A stretch of 43,953 nucleotides of DNA, taken from contig NZ_CP033830.1 in assembly GCF_003812745.1 (NCBI RefSeq), positions 1-43,953 on the forward strand. Direction: 5' to 3'. Source of the DNA: Serratia sp. FDAARGOS_506 (GTDB lineage: Bacteria; Pseudomonadota; Gammaproteobacteria; Enterobacterales; Enterobacteriaceae). Position numbers and translations under genes: made by a program. Position 1 is the stretch's first letter. Every line of letters begins with the position of its first letter. Below, in pieces: positions 17,331 to 25,581 of the stretch. The notes beneath the pieces were generated by a model, which was given only the letters and a program-made list of their open reading frames with translations, was not told the origin of the DNA and searched no databases.

Positions 17331-19931
17331 TTAAGCCGTCAGGCGCCAGTATTCTTTGAGCCATACTTCAGGGTCATTACCGAGCCGTTCAACCAGCTCA
17401 TGCGCAATTTCGGCATTTTGTGGTTCACCGGACAACACGCTAAGAACGTTGTCCATTGTCTTAATATCTGCATCAATATCGTCGCTGTTGCGAGGGTAGA
17501 GATTGAAAGAAGCAATCGCAGACTGTTGCCCTTGTTTAACCAGGAACTGTCTGGAGTGTTCGGTAATCGACATCAGCGCGTCGTATTCAGCATCAGTAAG
17601 GAAGGCATAATCCTCTCGGATAGCTTCCGGATCGCGCAGGCAGATTTTTGTGACGGTCTGCGACATGATCGTGCGGCCAATACGGCTGGACAGCGCATCG
17701 TTCGGCTCCTGCGTGGCAAACACATAGATAGCGTCTTTCTTACGGTCAGTTTTGATACCACGCTTAACTTCACGCTCGATAACCGGATCGTCAAGGTAGG
17801 CGTGGAACTCGTCAAAGCACTGAATGACGCGGCGTTTGCCGTCGATGGAGTCACGTACCCGGTACAGAAGGTACATCATGAGCGGAGTACGGGCCGGGCT
17901 GGATACTTCCTCTTTGGCTGCGATAAACTCGGATAAATCGAAGCCAAAAATATCATTCGCGCTGAGATCCAGGCTGTCTTTATCATTGTCAAACAGCCAG
18001 CCATACTGGCCTTCGCGCGTCCATTCGCGCAGCAGCCCTTTCAGTGATACGCCATTTTCCACAACTTCATTCACGTACCCGTCCAGGATAGTAACGGTGC
18101 GCGCCTCGCGTGGAATAAGTGAGCCTTCCCCCATAACCGCATCAACGCCTTCAGCCAGTTCGGTAGCCATCGTTGCGCTGATAGGCCCGTTATTGGTGGT
18201 TTCCACACAAATGCGGAACAGGTTTTTAATGAGGGCAATATTGCGTTTGGTCGGTTCAATCTGAAGCGGGGCAAACCCGGACGGCATACCCTGTTGCAGA
18301 ACTTTATAGTAGCCACCAACGCTTCGAATGAACGGCTCCATACCGCGGTCACGGTCATAAACAAAAAGCCGCGGGTTGTACTTCATTGACTGCGCCAGCA
18401 GGAAGTTAAGCAGCGTGGTTTTACCTTCCCCCGACATACCCGTTATTAACGCATGGCCCAGCGGGCGTTTACCGTAGGAAAGTTCTTCAAGCGGGGTCAC
18501 ATGGAAATTAAAATAGAGTGGCGTACCGCTGATCGTGCGGAACATGGTCAGCGCTGGCCCCCACGGGTTATTGTCAGGCTTGCCACGCATAAAATTGTGG
18601 AACGGGCTGAAGTGCAGGAAGTTCCATGAGTTTATCGGAACCGGGCGCGGCGCCCATTTCTGGTTGCCAGGCAGTCTCGCATAATATGCAGCCTCAGAGG
18701 CCAGGCTGAGAGTCCCGCCAACCACGCCACAGCCGGTTAGCATAACCTTCACACGACGCGCTTTGCGCTGTACCGCGTTTTGGTCATTATCCCAGACATG
18801 CACGGTTCCATGATGGTAGCCCATCACGAACTCTCTGGACGTCAGCATATCGAGCGCGGTACCAAGCTGTGCCAGCTGGCTTTGCGCACGGTCGCGCGTT
18901 TCCTGCAAAGATTTTTCCTGATGCGTCAGAAACGTTTTAGCTGAAGATTCAGAGAGGCAAGAAAAACTCTGCGTCAGAAGGTATTCAAAATCGGCTTCTT
19001 TAAGCATGTTAAGCTGGCCTGGCTCTGTATCTTCTTCGTATTCACGAAATTCAATGCCGGTGGTATAGAAGTTGTGATCTACCGTTCTGATCTGGACAAC
19101 ATCCCCCCACAGTGAGCTAACAGGGCGGTTGTCCATGATGTACTCACGGATACGATCACGGCAAACAGGCACGATGGCCCATTCCATATTTGCGAGGAAA
19201 TAAAGGAACTCCAGCGCTTTTGAATAAGCGTGAGCCTGCGAAGGTTCAGGCTCGTTGCGTTCGATAACAATGGCTTCGTCAAAAATGTCTGATTCATCGA
19301 CTTCAGCAAGTTCTTCACGTTCTTTTTTATCAGGCGCAGGAATTTCAACACCGCGTTTGTCACGATAATAGATACCCAACTGCTGAATGCCATACGGCTT
19401 CATTGCTTCCAGGATTTGTTCAGAAATATCTTCCAGACCTTCAAGCGCCTCATTCTGCATTCGCTGAATTTCGTCACGAGTCGGCTTTTCAAATTTCGCC
19501 AGAAACTTCTGTGTTTTATCCCCTACCTGTTTGTAAATAACGGTCAGATAAAGGTCATTAATCAGCTGCTTGGAATCACCGTGCAGCTTACGGTTATATT
19601 GATCAACATAAGCAGGGAAAAAATGGTCATACTCACCATCCGGGTACTCTTTAGCCTCATGGTGATATTCATGCGTCCACAGCTCTACATGGTCTGTTCC
19701 GAAGCTCTTGACCAGCGTATTAAGGTCTTTATGCCAGGTGACCAGTTCCCGATCTGATGCGCAGTCATGTGTGCGGCCATCCAGCTTGAAAAAAGCCATC
19801 AGATCGCCGTTTTCCATCGAAATCACGTAATCATTGAGGTGATAAGAATAGGGCAAATACTTTTTATTTACTGATGGCTCCTTACGGTAGGCATCAATTT
19901 TTTTTGGCTTCGTAGCGGTGGCAGCTCTCAT
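17331..19931 (-). CDS. traB: TraB, VirB4-family ATPase, 866 aa
   Basis: Walker A is [12 protein letters not shown] (about residue 489) and Walker B is [15 protein letters not shown] (about 697). The length is normal for VirB4. This is the main energising ATPase of pilus assembly and substrate passage. Its ATG overlaps the traA stop codon. No frameshift was seen. Confidence 0.95.
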   Translation of the reverse strand: MRAATATKPKKIDAYRKEPSVNKKYLPYSYHLNDYVISMENGDLMAFFKLDGRTHDCASDRELVTWHKDLNTLVKSFGTDHVELWTHEYHHEAKEYPDGEYDHFFPAYVDQYNRKLHGDSKQLINDLYLTVIYKQVGDKTQKFLAKFEKPTRDEIQRMQNEALEGLEDISEQILEAMKPYGIQQLGIYYRDKRGVEIPAPDKKEREELAEVDESDIFDEAIVIERNEPEPSQAHAYSKALEFLYFLANMEWAIVPVCRDRIREYIMDNRPVSSLWGDVVQIRTVDHNFYTTGIEFREYEEDTEPGQLNMLKEADFEYLLTQSFSCLSESSAKTFLTHQEKSLQETRDRAQSQLAQLGTALDMLTSREFVMGYHHGTVHVWDNDQNAVQRKARRVKVMLTGCGVVGGTLSLASEAAYYARLPGNQKWAPRPVPINSWNFLHFSPFHNFMRGKPDNNPWGPALTMFRTISGTPLYFNFHVTPLEELSYGKRPLGHALITGMSGEGKTTLLNFLLAQSMKYNPRLFVYDRDRGMEPFIRSVGGYYKVLQQGMPSGFAPLQIEPTKRNIALIKNLFRICVETTNNGPISATMATELAEGVDAVMGEGSLIPREARTVTILDGYVNEVVENGVSLKGLLREWTREGQYGWLFDNDKDSLDLSANDIFGFDLSEFIAAKEEVSSPARTPLMMYLLYRVRDSIDGKRRVIQCFDEFHAYLDDPVIEREVKRGIKTDRKKDAIYVFATQEPNDALSSRIGRTIMSQTVTKICLRDPEAIREDYAFLTDAEYDALMSITEHSRQFLVKQGQQSAIASFNLYPRNSDDIDADIKTMDNVLSVLSGEPQNAEIAHELVERLGNDPEVWLKEYWRLTA

Positions 19932-20248
19932 TATTTTAAACCCTTACGTTTGTAGTCAACAGAGGAATAAGACGATCCTCCCCACTGCTTAAACGGAGAA
20001 TCAAACCAATTACTGAATTTGGTTTTCAACCACAGGCCCATAATTCGAAACATGCGGTCGTCATATTTTGTTAATGCAGCTGAAGGAATCCACAAAAAGA
20101 CGAACACCAGGATCGCCCACATATGAATAATCATAAAAAGCGAGGCAGAAATCATGAATATCATCATAGCTACATTACGTGGTACACCCAGCGCGCGAGG
20201 TAAGCGAGTCGCACCTTTGAAAAGCGGTCTTTTCCCGTCAACGAACAT
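19931..20248 (-). CDS. traA: TraA, VirB3-family inner-membrane protein, 105 aa
   Basis: Start at 20248 (MFVDGKRPLFKGATR) chosen because GTGAGGA lies 8 nt upstream; the longer frame from 20275 lacks a site. A long hydrophobic stretch (NVAMMIFMISASLFMII… to about residue 60) is the VirB3 membrane hairpin. It works with TraB in pilin handling. Confidence 0.9.
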   Translation of the reverse strand: MFVDGKRPLFKGATRLPRALGVPRNVAMMIFMISASLFMIIHMWAILVFVFLWIPSAALTKYDDRMFRIMGLWLKTKFSNWFDSPFKQWGGSSYSSVDYKRKGLK

Positions 20249-20267
20249 CTTTGTAGTCCTCACTTTG

Positions 20268-20285
20268 GGGGACAAAAGTCCCCCC
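20268..20285 (-). terminator. Hairpin between traM and traA (possible attenuator)
   Basis: GGGGGAC-TTTT-GTCCCCC lies in the traM-traA gap. A strong hairpin after the pilin gene could stabilise or enrich the pilin message. No long T run follows, so full termination is unlikely. Confidence 0.45.
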
Positions 20286-20297
20286 TTTTCGCGTTGT

Positions 20298-20591
20298 TCA
20301 GCTTCCTACGCCCGTCAGGGAAACCAGAAATGATGCAGAACCAATACCAATCAGCGAGATTACGATACGAGGAATAAAGCTGGCTGGGATTACGTGAAGC
20401 ATCCACATAAAGCAACTAACCATGATCGCAATAGCACAACCAATTGGAATCCATGTGCTCAACCACGTCTGGATTGATGTAGCGGTTGATTCACCAGTAT
20501 CGGTGCCAGCGGCCAGCGCAATTTGCGGCAGGGCAATGGACAAAACGCCCATAACTACCGCAGGGCCATACTTCTTAAACAACGTGGTCAT
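20298..20591 (-). CDS. traM: TraM, VirB2-family pilin, 97 aa
   Basis: A long signal peptide (ends LPQIALAAG) is followed by a small mature pilin with two hydrophobic helices (WIPIGCAIAIMVSCFMWML and IPRIVISLIGIGSASFLVSL). It precedes traA (VirB3) and traB (VirB4) in the canonical order. It forms the conjugative pilus shaft. Confidence 0.92.
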   Translation of the reverse strand: MTTLFKKYGPAVVMGVLSIALPQIALAAGTDTGESTATSIQTWLSTWIPIGCAIAIMVSCFMWMLHVIPASFIPRIVISLIGIGSASFLVSLTGVGS

Positions 20592-20600
20592 ACTTTCTCC

Positions 20601-20882
20601 TTACTCACTATCTTCTGTTGATTGCAGATTTAACCGGCATTCTTCAACGCCACACTTATCTTTCAAAAACTCTGCCAGTAGCCTTAAATCAGCCCAGGTT
20701 CGTAGTTCATGCTCTTTGTTAACCCGAATGGAACATGCGATCTGGCCCAACTGTTCATCGTCTATCTGAAAAACGGGATACCACGTCTTTAATGAAACCC
20801 GTTTTATCGTTACCTCCTTCACTTTTCCTGTTTCAAATAGCTCCAGGATCTGTGATTGCAATACAAGGTACAAACGTTCCAT
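20601..20882 (-). CDS. korA: Probable KorA, tra regulator, 93 aa
   Basis: Start at ATG 20882 (MERLYLVLQSQI) with GAGTGAGG 6 nt upstream; a GTG at 20894 also lies in frame. The gene sits between traL and traM, the korA position in IncN and IncW plasmids. No classical helix-turn-helix stands out; the C-terminal half (ELRTWADLRLLAEFLKDKCG) is helical. KorA and KorB jointly repress tra promoters in pKM101. The assignment rests mainly on synteny. Confidence 0.6.
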   Translation of the reverse strand: MERLYLVLQSQILELFETGKVKEVTIKRVSLKTWYPVFQIDDEQLGQIACSIRVNKEHELRTWADLRLLAEFLKDKCGVEECRLNLQSTEDSE

Positions 20883-20890
20883 CCATAACC

Positions 20891-21628
20891 TCACTCCCCC
20901 TTCGCTGTTTCCTGTTTGGTTAAAAAGGCATCCGTATTATTTCGGCTGAAGGCATCGCCATCACCCGAACCAAAAACATCTTGTTCACCGTCATACTGCG
21001 TGGCCGTACTTTTTGCCTGCTGAGGCTCAGTCGCGGTGCTGTCCTCACTGGTCTGGCCATCAGGTAGCAGCGTAGGGATTTTCAAATCAGTTGATTGACG
21101 CGCCACGTTGATAACTTTCGTGACATACCCGTTAGAAATCCCGTTTATGAGTGAGCCGGTGTTGTAGCAGGAAAGCGCGTGTCTCAGCGCAACCTGCCCG
21201 GCTGGATAGGATTTCAGGGCGCTATCATAACAGGCTTTAAGGATGGTCTGGCTCGCCCGCAGGTTGATGCAGGGCTTGAAAATATCGTCAACCGAAAGAC
21301 CCAGGCCCACTAAATTATTTGAGTTAATTTGTGCAAGGCCCATATCAAAACTTTTATTATCCTTCAGCAGAACTTTCGAAACGCTGACGGCCTCAGCTTC
21401 AGTACGTGGTTGCTGTTTTAACTGGGTACTACCACCGTTAATATTGATCCTGTACGGCCCATTTGAGGACTCATGGCCGACGATGTACGCCATTGTTAAG
21501 GGTGAAACATCAGGCGCACATCTCTGCGCAAGCCTGGCAACTTCATCTGAGGCAGGCGCAGCACTGGCACGGCCAGCACAAGCAAGGCAGGCCAGAGCGA
21601 GAACCAGAAGTTTTGGATGTTTACTCAT
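20891..21628 (-). CDS. traL: TraL, VirB1-family lytic transglycosylase, 245 aa
   Basis: A signal peptide (to about AGRASA) is followed by a lysozyme-like domain with catalytic Glu in YIVGHESSNGPYRI (about residue 53) and downstream FDMGLAQINSNN and ALSCYNTGS motifs. It opens peptidoglycan for the channel. The C-terminal about 60 residues are polar and low-complexity. It is the first gene of the large tra operon, divergent from the korB-position gene. Confidence 0.93.
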   Translation of the reverse strand: MSKHPKLLVLALACLACAGRASAAPASDEVARLAQRCAPDVSPLTMAYIVGHESSNGPYRININGGSTQLKQQPRTEAEAVSVSKVLLKDNKSFDMGLAQINSNNLVGLGLSVDDIFKPCINLRASQTILKACYDSALKSYPAGQVALRHALSCYNTGSLINGISNGYVTKVINVARQSTDLKIPTLLPDGQTSEDSTATEPQQAKSTATQYDGEQDVFGSGDGDAFSRNNTDAFLTKQETAKGE

Positions 21629-21736
21629 TTACGTTTCACCGCGTAATTGTAATTTCGACGACTTATGTTTATGATAAGGGCTAATGAGATCGTGTCAAGA
21701 AGAAACGAAAAGAAAACCTCTGAAGGAAGGAAGGTA
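21629..21736. promoter_or_regulatory. Divergent promoter region with shared operator half
   Basis: On the plus strand TTGTAA (21647-21652) and TATGAT (21670-21675) are 17 bp apart and drive the korB-position operon. The stretch AATTGTAATTTCGACGACTT (21645-21664) resembles half of the palindrome at the traN promoter. It also lies within 20-40 bp of the traL start, so one repressor could control both directions. Confidence 0.6.
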
Positions 21737-22042
21737 ATGCTGGTTCCCCTGAAATCAGAAAAACGCCCCAAAGGTGAACCCATGTATCGTGACCCGGATA
21801 ACCCTTTTAATACGTGGACTGGTATAGGGAAGCGCCCGGCCTGGCTAACTGCAAAATTGGACGCTGGCATTAGCCTGGAAGCCATGAAAATGCAGGGCGT
21901 TGCCAACCCCAGAGAACATAGACAAGTAAAATACCGCGACCCCAGGAACGCAGAAAATACCTGGTCCGGGACTGGCCGCCGACCAACATGGCTCAAAGAG
22001 CTGCTTGATAGTGGTTTATCACTTGATGATCTAAAGATATAA
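21737..22042 (+). CDS. korB: Tandem H-NS-like DNA-binding domain protein (korB position), 101 aa
   Basis: The start at ATG 21737 follows AAGGAAGG and lies downstream of the -10 box; the frame open from 21665 begins inside the promoter. Two repeats are visible: YRDPDNPFNTWTGIGKRPAW and YRDPRNAENTWSGTGRRPTW, each followed by a helix (SLEAMKM, SLDDLKI). These match the C-terminal DNA-binding motif of H-NS (TWTGQGRTP…). There is no room for an oligomerisation domain. Position next to traL suggests the tra repressor KorB. Domain resemblance is seen; the name is inference. Confidence 0.65.
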   Translation: MLVPLKSEKRPKGEPMYRDPDNPFNTWTGIGKRPAWLTAKLDAGISLEAMKMQGVANPREHRQVKYRDPRNAENTWSGTGRRPTWLKELLDSGLSLDDLKI

Positions 22043-22057
22043 CCGGAGAGTATAAAA

Positions 22058-22402
22058 ATGGGCGATGTTATTGATTTTGCGGAAAAGCAAAAAGGCAGAA
22101 GGAAGAAAAAGGCATTTTCCATTCCGCCCATTTTAAGAAAATTCCGTGTCCATGCTATCAGGTTACTCGCCAGCATCATCAAATCCGGCTCTTATTCAGT
22201 TGCTTATATCGTTAAGAAAATTACAGGAAAGTTAATCAAGTTGTTCGCAATGTTAACGATTTTCGTTTTTATTGTCGAATATATCGCAGGCGATATAGGT
22301 TACAAATCTATTTATAACTCTGCGTTATTATTAATATTACTTACCGTTATCAACATTCTGGCGGGTGTATATCTGAACAAACTGTTAAGGACAAAACAAT
22401 GA
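22058..22402 (+). CDS. Small membrane protein upstream of kikA, 114 aa
   Basis: A basic N-terminus (EKQKGRRKKKAF) is followed by two hydrophobic helices (LIKLFAMLTIFVFIVEYI and SALLLILLTVINILAGVY). The stop overlaps the kikA start (ATGA), so it is part of the korB-kikA operon. No family is recognised. Confidence 0.75.
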   Translation: MGDVIDFAEKQKGRRKKKAFSIPPILRKFRVHAIRLLASIIKSGSYSVAYIVKKITGKLIKLFAMLTIFVFIVEYIAGDIGYKSIYNSALLLILLTVINILAGVYLNKLLRTKQ

Positions 22403-22713
22403 AGAAACTCTTAATCCCTCTGATAGCAGCTGGTAGTCTGCTTTATCTTCCTGCCAGCCATGCTGAAGATCCCTGCAAAGTTATTATGTGCATGGCGGGC
22501 AAGCTCACCGGCGATAGCGGCGGAAGCGAGTGTAACAGTGCTGAAGCTGCTTTCTTCAATATCGTTAAAAAGAACAAGCACGGCTTTTTACCCAACCACA
22601 CGAGGGATGCCAGGAAGGCTTTTCTTAATGAATGCCCGGATAATGGCGAAGGTGGAAGTAACCAGTCGATGATAAGCCAGATCATAAGTAAATACGGGAA
22701 AGTTCGCTTATAG
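22399..22713 (+). CDS. kikA: KikA, exported TrbM/KikA-family protein, 104 aa
   Basis: A clear signal peptide (cut after PASHA) precedes a small Cys-containing domain with DPCKVIMCMAGKLTGD…SECNSAEAAFF, the pattern of KikA/TrbM proteins. In IncN plasmids kikA is linked to killing of Klebsiella recipients and to efficient transfer. Length matches the known 104 aa. It lies in a plus-strand operon divergent from traL. Confidence 0.88.
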   Translation: MKKLLIPLIAAGSLLYLPASHAEDPCKVIMCMAGKLTGDSGGSECNSAEAAFFNIVKKNKHGFLPNHTRDARKAFLNECPDNGEGGSNQSMISQIISKYGKVRL

Positions 22714-22748
22714 GCGGGCTAGGAATAATCTCAATTTAAGGAGCCAAC

Positions 22749-23060
22749 GTGAAAAAAATTATATTAAGTGCATTAGCCTGTACAGCTCTCTTAACTGGTT
22801 GCGTCAGCCAGGATAAAGGTAATGCGATGCAGAGCCAGATGAATAACCAGCAACGCCAGATTAACGAATTATCCGTTCGTTTGCAGTCTGCGGAGTCCCG
22901 GCTATCAAAGCAGGAAGAAAAGCTGCGCAACGAACTGCTGCAATCCAGCGGCTATTGCTATCTGAATGGCGCCCGCTACTCGACCGGCACCGTACTTTAC
23001 GGGCGGATTTGCCAGAATCAGTCAGGCAGCGCTTCGTGGCAGGTTTACAGCCGTCGCTAA
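22749..23060 (+). CDS. Lipoprotein with coiled coil and DUF1496-like end, 103 aa
   Basis: The lipobox LLTGC places the lipid-attached Cys at residue 18. A coiled coil covers about 28-65 (NNQQRQINELSVRLQSAESR). The C-terminal GYCYLNGARYSTGTVLYGRI with Cys pair resembles DUF1496 proteins. Likely anchored in a membrane facing the periplasm. Function unknown; a cell-envelope role in mating is possible given its neighbours. Confidence 0.75.
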   Translation: MKKIILSALACTALLTGCVSQDKGNAMQSQMNNQQRQINELSVRLQSAESRLSKQEEKLRNELLQSSGYCYLNGARYSTGTVLYGRICQNQSGSASWQVYSRR

Positions 23061-23066
23061 ACACCA

Positions 23067-23090
23067 GGGCGGTTTAACCGCCCTTTTCTT
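23067..23090 (+). terminator. Terminator after the lipoprotein gene
   Basis: GGGCGG-TTTAA-CCGCCC followed by TTTTCTTT, seven bases after the stop codon. Confidence 0.8.
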
Positions 23091-23115
23091 TACCCACAGA
23101 AAGCACACTATCACC

Positions 23116-23757
23116 ATGTTCCCCTTCCCCACTACAGAAAACCTTATTCTATGGGCTTGCAGCGCCATCGCACTGTTTGCCGTTGTATTCTTCCGGCGTT
23201 CAGTACGCAACCGACGACACAAAAGGAAGCAGCAAAGTGCGCGGCGGGTGCTGGAGCGCATAAAGACGTTGCCGGGCTTCCCACAAAAAATTAACTACCT
23301 GAGGAAAATTGATCCTTTTGTGTTTGAAGAACTGTTGCTGGAAGGATTTGAAGCGCATGGCTTCAGAACCATCAGAAACAAACGCTATACCGGCGATGGA
23401 GGCATTGACGGCCAGGTAATAATAGGAAAATATCGCTATCTTATTCAGGCTAAACGCTATCGCGGCCATATTGCTTTACAGCACGTACAGGAGTTCGAGA
23501 AGTTGCTTAAACGTCATAACTGTCGCGGTCTGTTTTGCCATACCGGGAAAACCGGCGCAGGTTCAAAATCTGTCAGTATTGCCAGTGAACGGATGGAGAT
23601 TATCAGCGGCCAGCGCCTGATAGATTTGCTCACGCCCGGCAGCTCCTTCACTATCGCAACCGCCCCGCAGACGATGATGAAGCGTACCGCAGCAACACTA
23701 GAAACGAGCACCATTGTTAAAGATGCCGGTAAAGAAAATCGATACCATGAGAGTTAA
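23116..23757 (+). CDS. Membrane-anchored Mrr-like nuclease-fold protein, candidate FipA, 213 aa
   Basis: Start at ATG 23116 (MFPFPTTENLILWACSAIA), since the longer frame overlaps the upstream lipoprotein gene. One N-terminal membrane helix (about 8-26) precedes a restriction-endonuclease fold: FEELLLEGFEAHGFRT, then GDGGIDG and YLIQAKRYRG, giving the D…QxK catalytic pattern of Mrr-type enzymes. The computed size (about 24 kDa) and place near kikA fit FipA, the pKM101 product that inhibits transfer of IncP plasmids by acting on their coupling protein. The FipA identity is inference. Confidence 0.6.
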   Translation: MFPFPTTENLILWACSAIALFAVVFFRRSVRNRRHKRKQQSARRVLERIKTLPGFPQKINYLRKIDPFVFEELLLEGFEAHGFRTIRNKRYTGDGGIDGQVIIGKYRYLIQAKRYRGHIALQHVQEFEKLLKRHNCRGLFCHTGKTGAGSKSVSIASERMEIISGQRLIDLLTPGSSFTIATAPQTMMKRTAATLETSTIVKDAGKENRYHES

Positions 23758-23805
23758 TTAAATGAAGTCAGTAACTATAGAAGCAAATGAATCGCCACGG
23801 ATAAT

Positions 23806-24618
23806 CTAGACACTTCCGAGCCGTTGATAATACTGGTTTTCATATTCTGTCGGTGACATCTGTTCGCTAGAACCATGCCGACGCTTACTGTTATAAAACA
23901 TTTCGATGTAATCAAAAATATCACTGCGGGCTTCTTCCCGCGTTCCGTAGATCTTTTTCTTTATCCGTTCACGTTTCAACAACTGGAAAAAACTTTCTGC
24001 AACCGCATTATCATGGCAGTTACCGCGACGGCTCATGCTACCCTCCAGGCCGTGTGATTTCAGGAACGACTGCCACTCATGGCTTGTGTACTGACTGCCC
24101 TGATCCGAATGAACCAGCACCTGTTTTTCGGGATTACGCCGCCATACAGCCATCAGCAGTGCGTTCAGGACAATGTCCTTTGTCATCCGGGATTGCATGG
24201 ACCAGCCGATAATTTTGCGTGAGAACAGATCAACAACAACGGCAAGATACAGCCAGCCTTCGTGGGTCCTGATGTAGGTTATGTCCGTTACCCAACGCTC
24301 ATCAGGAGCATCCGGATTGAACTGTCGCTGGAGCCTGTTGGGTGACACGATACTGGCCTCGCCTTTACGTGCCCGCGGGCTTCGGTATCCGACCTGAGCC
24401 TTTATTCCGACACGTTTCATCAGTCTCCAGACTCTGTTTACTCCGCACTGTTGCCCGCTGTCACGCAGATCCAGATGGATTTTGCGATAACCATAGACGC
24501 ATCCCGATTCCAGCCAGAACTGTTTAATCTGTCCTGTCAGTCTCAGGTCTGCCTGATGGCGTTGTGAATGCGGCTGCTGAAGCCAGGCGTAAAAACCACT
24601 GGGATGAACATCCAGCAC
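23806..24618 (-). CDS. IS3-family OrfB, DDE integrase domain, 270 aa
   Basis: The rve-type DDE core is complete: WVTDITYI (first Asp), VHSDQGSQYTS (second Asp) and NCHDNAVAESFFQLLKRE (Glu). The active transposase is expected to be the OrfAB fusion by frameshifting, so the M at 24618 may not be a real start. An HTH_21-like N-terminus (SGFYAWLQQP) precedes the core. Confidence 0.93.
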   Translation of the reverse strand: MLDVHPSGFYAWLQQPHSQRHQADLRLTGQIKQFWLESGCVYGYRKIHLDLRDSGQQCGVNRVWRLMKRVGIKAQVGYRSPRARKGEASIVSPNRLQRQFNPDAPDERWVTDITYIRTHEGWLYLAVVVDLFSRKIIGWSMQSRMTKDIVLNALLMAVWRRNPEKQVLVHSDQGSQYTSHEWQSFLKSHGLEGSMSRRGNCHDNAVAESFFQLLKRERIKKKIYGTREEARSDIFDYIEMFYNSKRRHGSSEQMSPTEYENQYYQRLGSV

Positions 24619-24674
24619 CCGACAGAGCAGGCGAACAGGCCAGCAACAGGAGTTGTCACGGATAAAGGCGTACC

Positions 24675-24959
24675 TCAGTCGGACAGCTTTGCGAAGTACG
24701 CCGCGGCTTTTTTTAATATGTCCCGTTCGTCGGTAACCCGTTTCAGCTCTTTCTGGAGACGGCGGATCTCGGCCTGAGCATCTGACTGTTCTTTATTAGT
24801 GGAAGAATCCGGACCGTACTTTTTTATCCAGGCATAAAGGCTGTGGGTGGTGATATCGAGACGTGTTGCAACGCTGGCAACAGAATAACCGCGATCAACA
24901 ACCTGTTTGACTGCTTCAGTTTTAAACTCTTCGGGATAACGCTTACCGCTCATGGGCAC
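24675..24959 (-). CDS. IS3-family OrfA, 94 aa
   Basis: A helix-turn-helix (YSVASVATRLDITTHSLYAW) binds the IS ends; a leucine-zipper-like tail (AEIRRLQKELKRVTDERD) follows. The end DILKKAAAYF is encoded over the slippery A7 run. The ATG lies about 60 bp inside the right IS end. Confidence 0.93.
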   Translation of the reverse strand: MPMSGKRYPEEFKTEAVKQVVDRGYSVASVATRLDITTHSLYAWIKKYGPDSSTNKEQSDAQAEIRRLQKELKRVTDERDILKKAAAYFAKLSD

Positions 24960-25195
24960 CTCTCTTTAAGCCATCTTAAATGACTCTGAGGTGTCTGTTA
25001 AACCCGTGGCGATTCAAAAAACATTTGCTGAAATGTTAGGAATAACAGAAGGTGAATTAATCTTTGCCATTAAGAAAACTGGCACATTCAAAAACAAGAC
25101 CATCCCACAACCTCATGAGCCACATAAATCAAATAATAGATTTTTATATTCAGACGTAATGAGGTTTATAGAATCACTAAAAGACAAAGAGAACC

Positions 25196-25485
25196 GGTAA
25201 TGACTCCAACTTACTGATAGTGTTTTATGTTCAGATAATGCCCGATGACCTTGTCATGCAGCTCCACCGATTTTGAGAACGACAGTGACTTCCGTCCCAG
25301 CCTTGCCAGATGTTGTCTCAGATTCAGGTTATGTCGCTCAATGCGCTGAGTGTAACGCTTGCTGATAACGTGCAGCTTTCCCTTCAGGCGGGATTCATAC
25401 AGCGGCCAGCCATCCGTCATCCATACCACGACCTCAAAGGCCGACAGCAGGCCCAGAAGACGCTCCAGCGTGGCCAACGTGCGTT
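25196..25485 (-). mobile_element. IS1 fragment (one end and C-terminal part of InsB)
   Basis: GGTAATGACTCCAACTTA at 25196 is the IS1 terminal inverted repeat. The minus strand encodes the InsB C-terminus ([20 protein letters not shown] … YLNIKHYQ). Homology stops near 25485 (GTGCGTT), at the edge of the EcoRII segment, so about 480 bp including insA is missing. The remnant cannot transpose itself. Confidence 0.92.
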
Positions 25486-25581
25486 ACCTAACAATAAACC
25501 TGTTTAAATATCCAGATAAAAACATTCAATCTGGGTCAAATGAGTGATACAGTTTCACCCATAAGACCCAATGGAGGCAAT
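25486..25581 (+). promoter_or_regulatory. Upstream region of the EcoRII methylase gene
   Basis: This AT-rich 96-bp stretch lies between the IS1 break and the ATG at 25582. TGGAGG precedes the start codon by 7 nt. M.EcoRII is known to repress its own promoter, so its operator should lie here. I could not place -35/-10 boxes with confidence. Confidence 0.45.

Larger units (their letters stand above)
23788..25016 (-). mobile_element. Complete IS3-family insertion sequence, 1229 bp
   Basis: The ends are related inverted repeats starting TGAATCGCCACGG and ending CCGTGGCGATTCA. AAA flanks both sides as a 3-bp target duplication. It holds overlapping orfA and orfB read on the minus strand. An A7 run at 24708-24714 near the end of orfA is a likely slippery site for the -1 frameshift that makes OrfAB. 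Length and TG…CA ends are typical of the family. I do not assign a specific IS name. Confidence 0.92.
23762..25200 (+). pseudogene. Small HTH/excisionase-like gene split by an IS3-family element
   Basis: Removing 23788-25016 and one copy of the AAA target duplication joins ATGAAGTCAGTAACTATAGA… to …ACATTTGCTGAAATG in one frame, giving a 68-aa product. It reads FAEMLGITEGELIFAIKKTG then FLYSDVMRFIES, like AlpA/MerR-type winged-helix proteins. Its final Arg codon and stop derive from the IS1 end at 25196, so the original C-terminus is also lost. The gene is inactive in this plasmid unless the right part is expressed from inside the IS. Confidence 0.8.

Noticed and set aside
21665..21736. Longer start for the korB-position gene at 21665
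   Set aside because: The upstream ATG overlaps the TATGAT -10 box, so it would not be in the transcript; ATG 21737 has a good ribosome-binding site.
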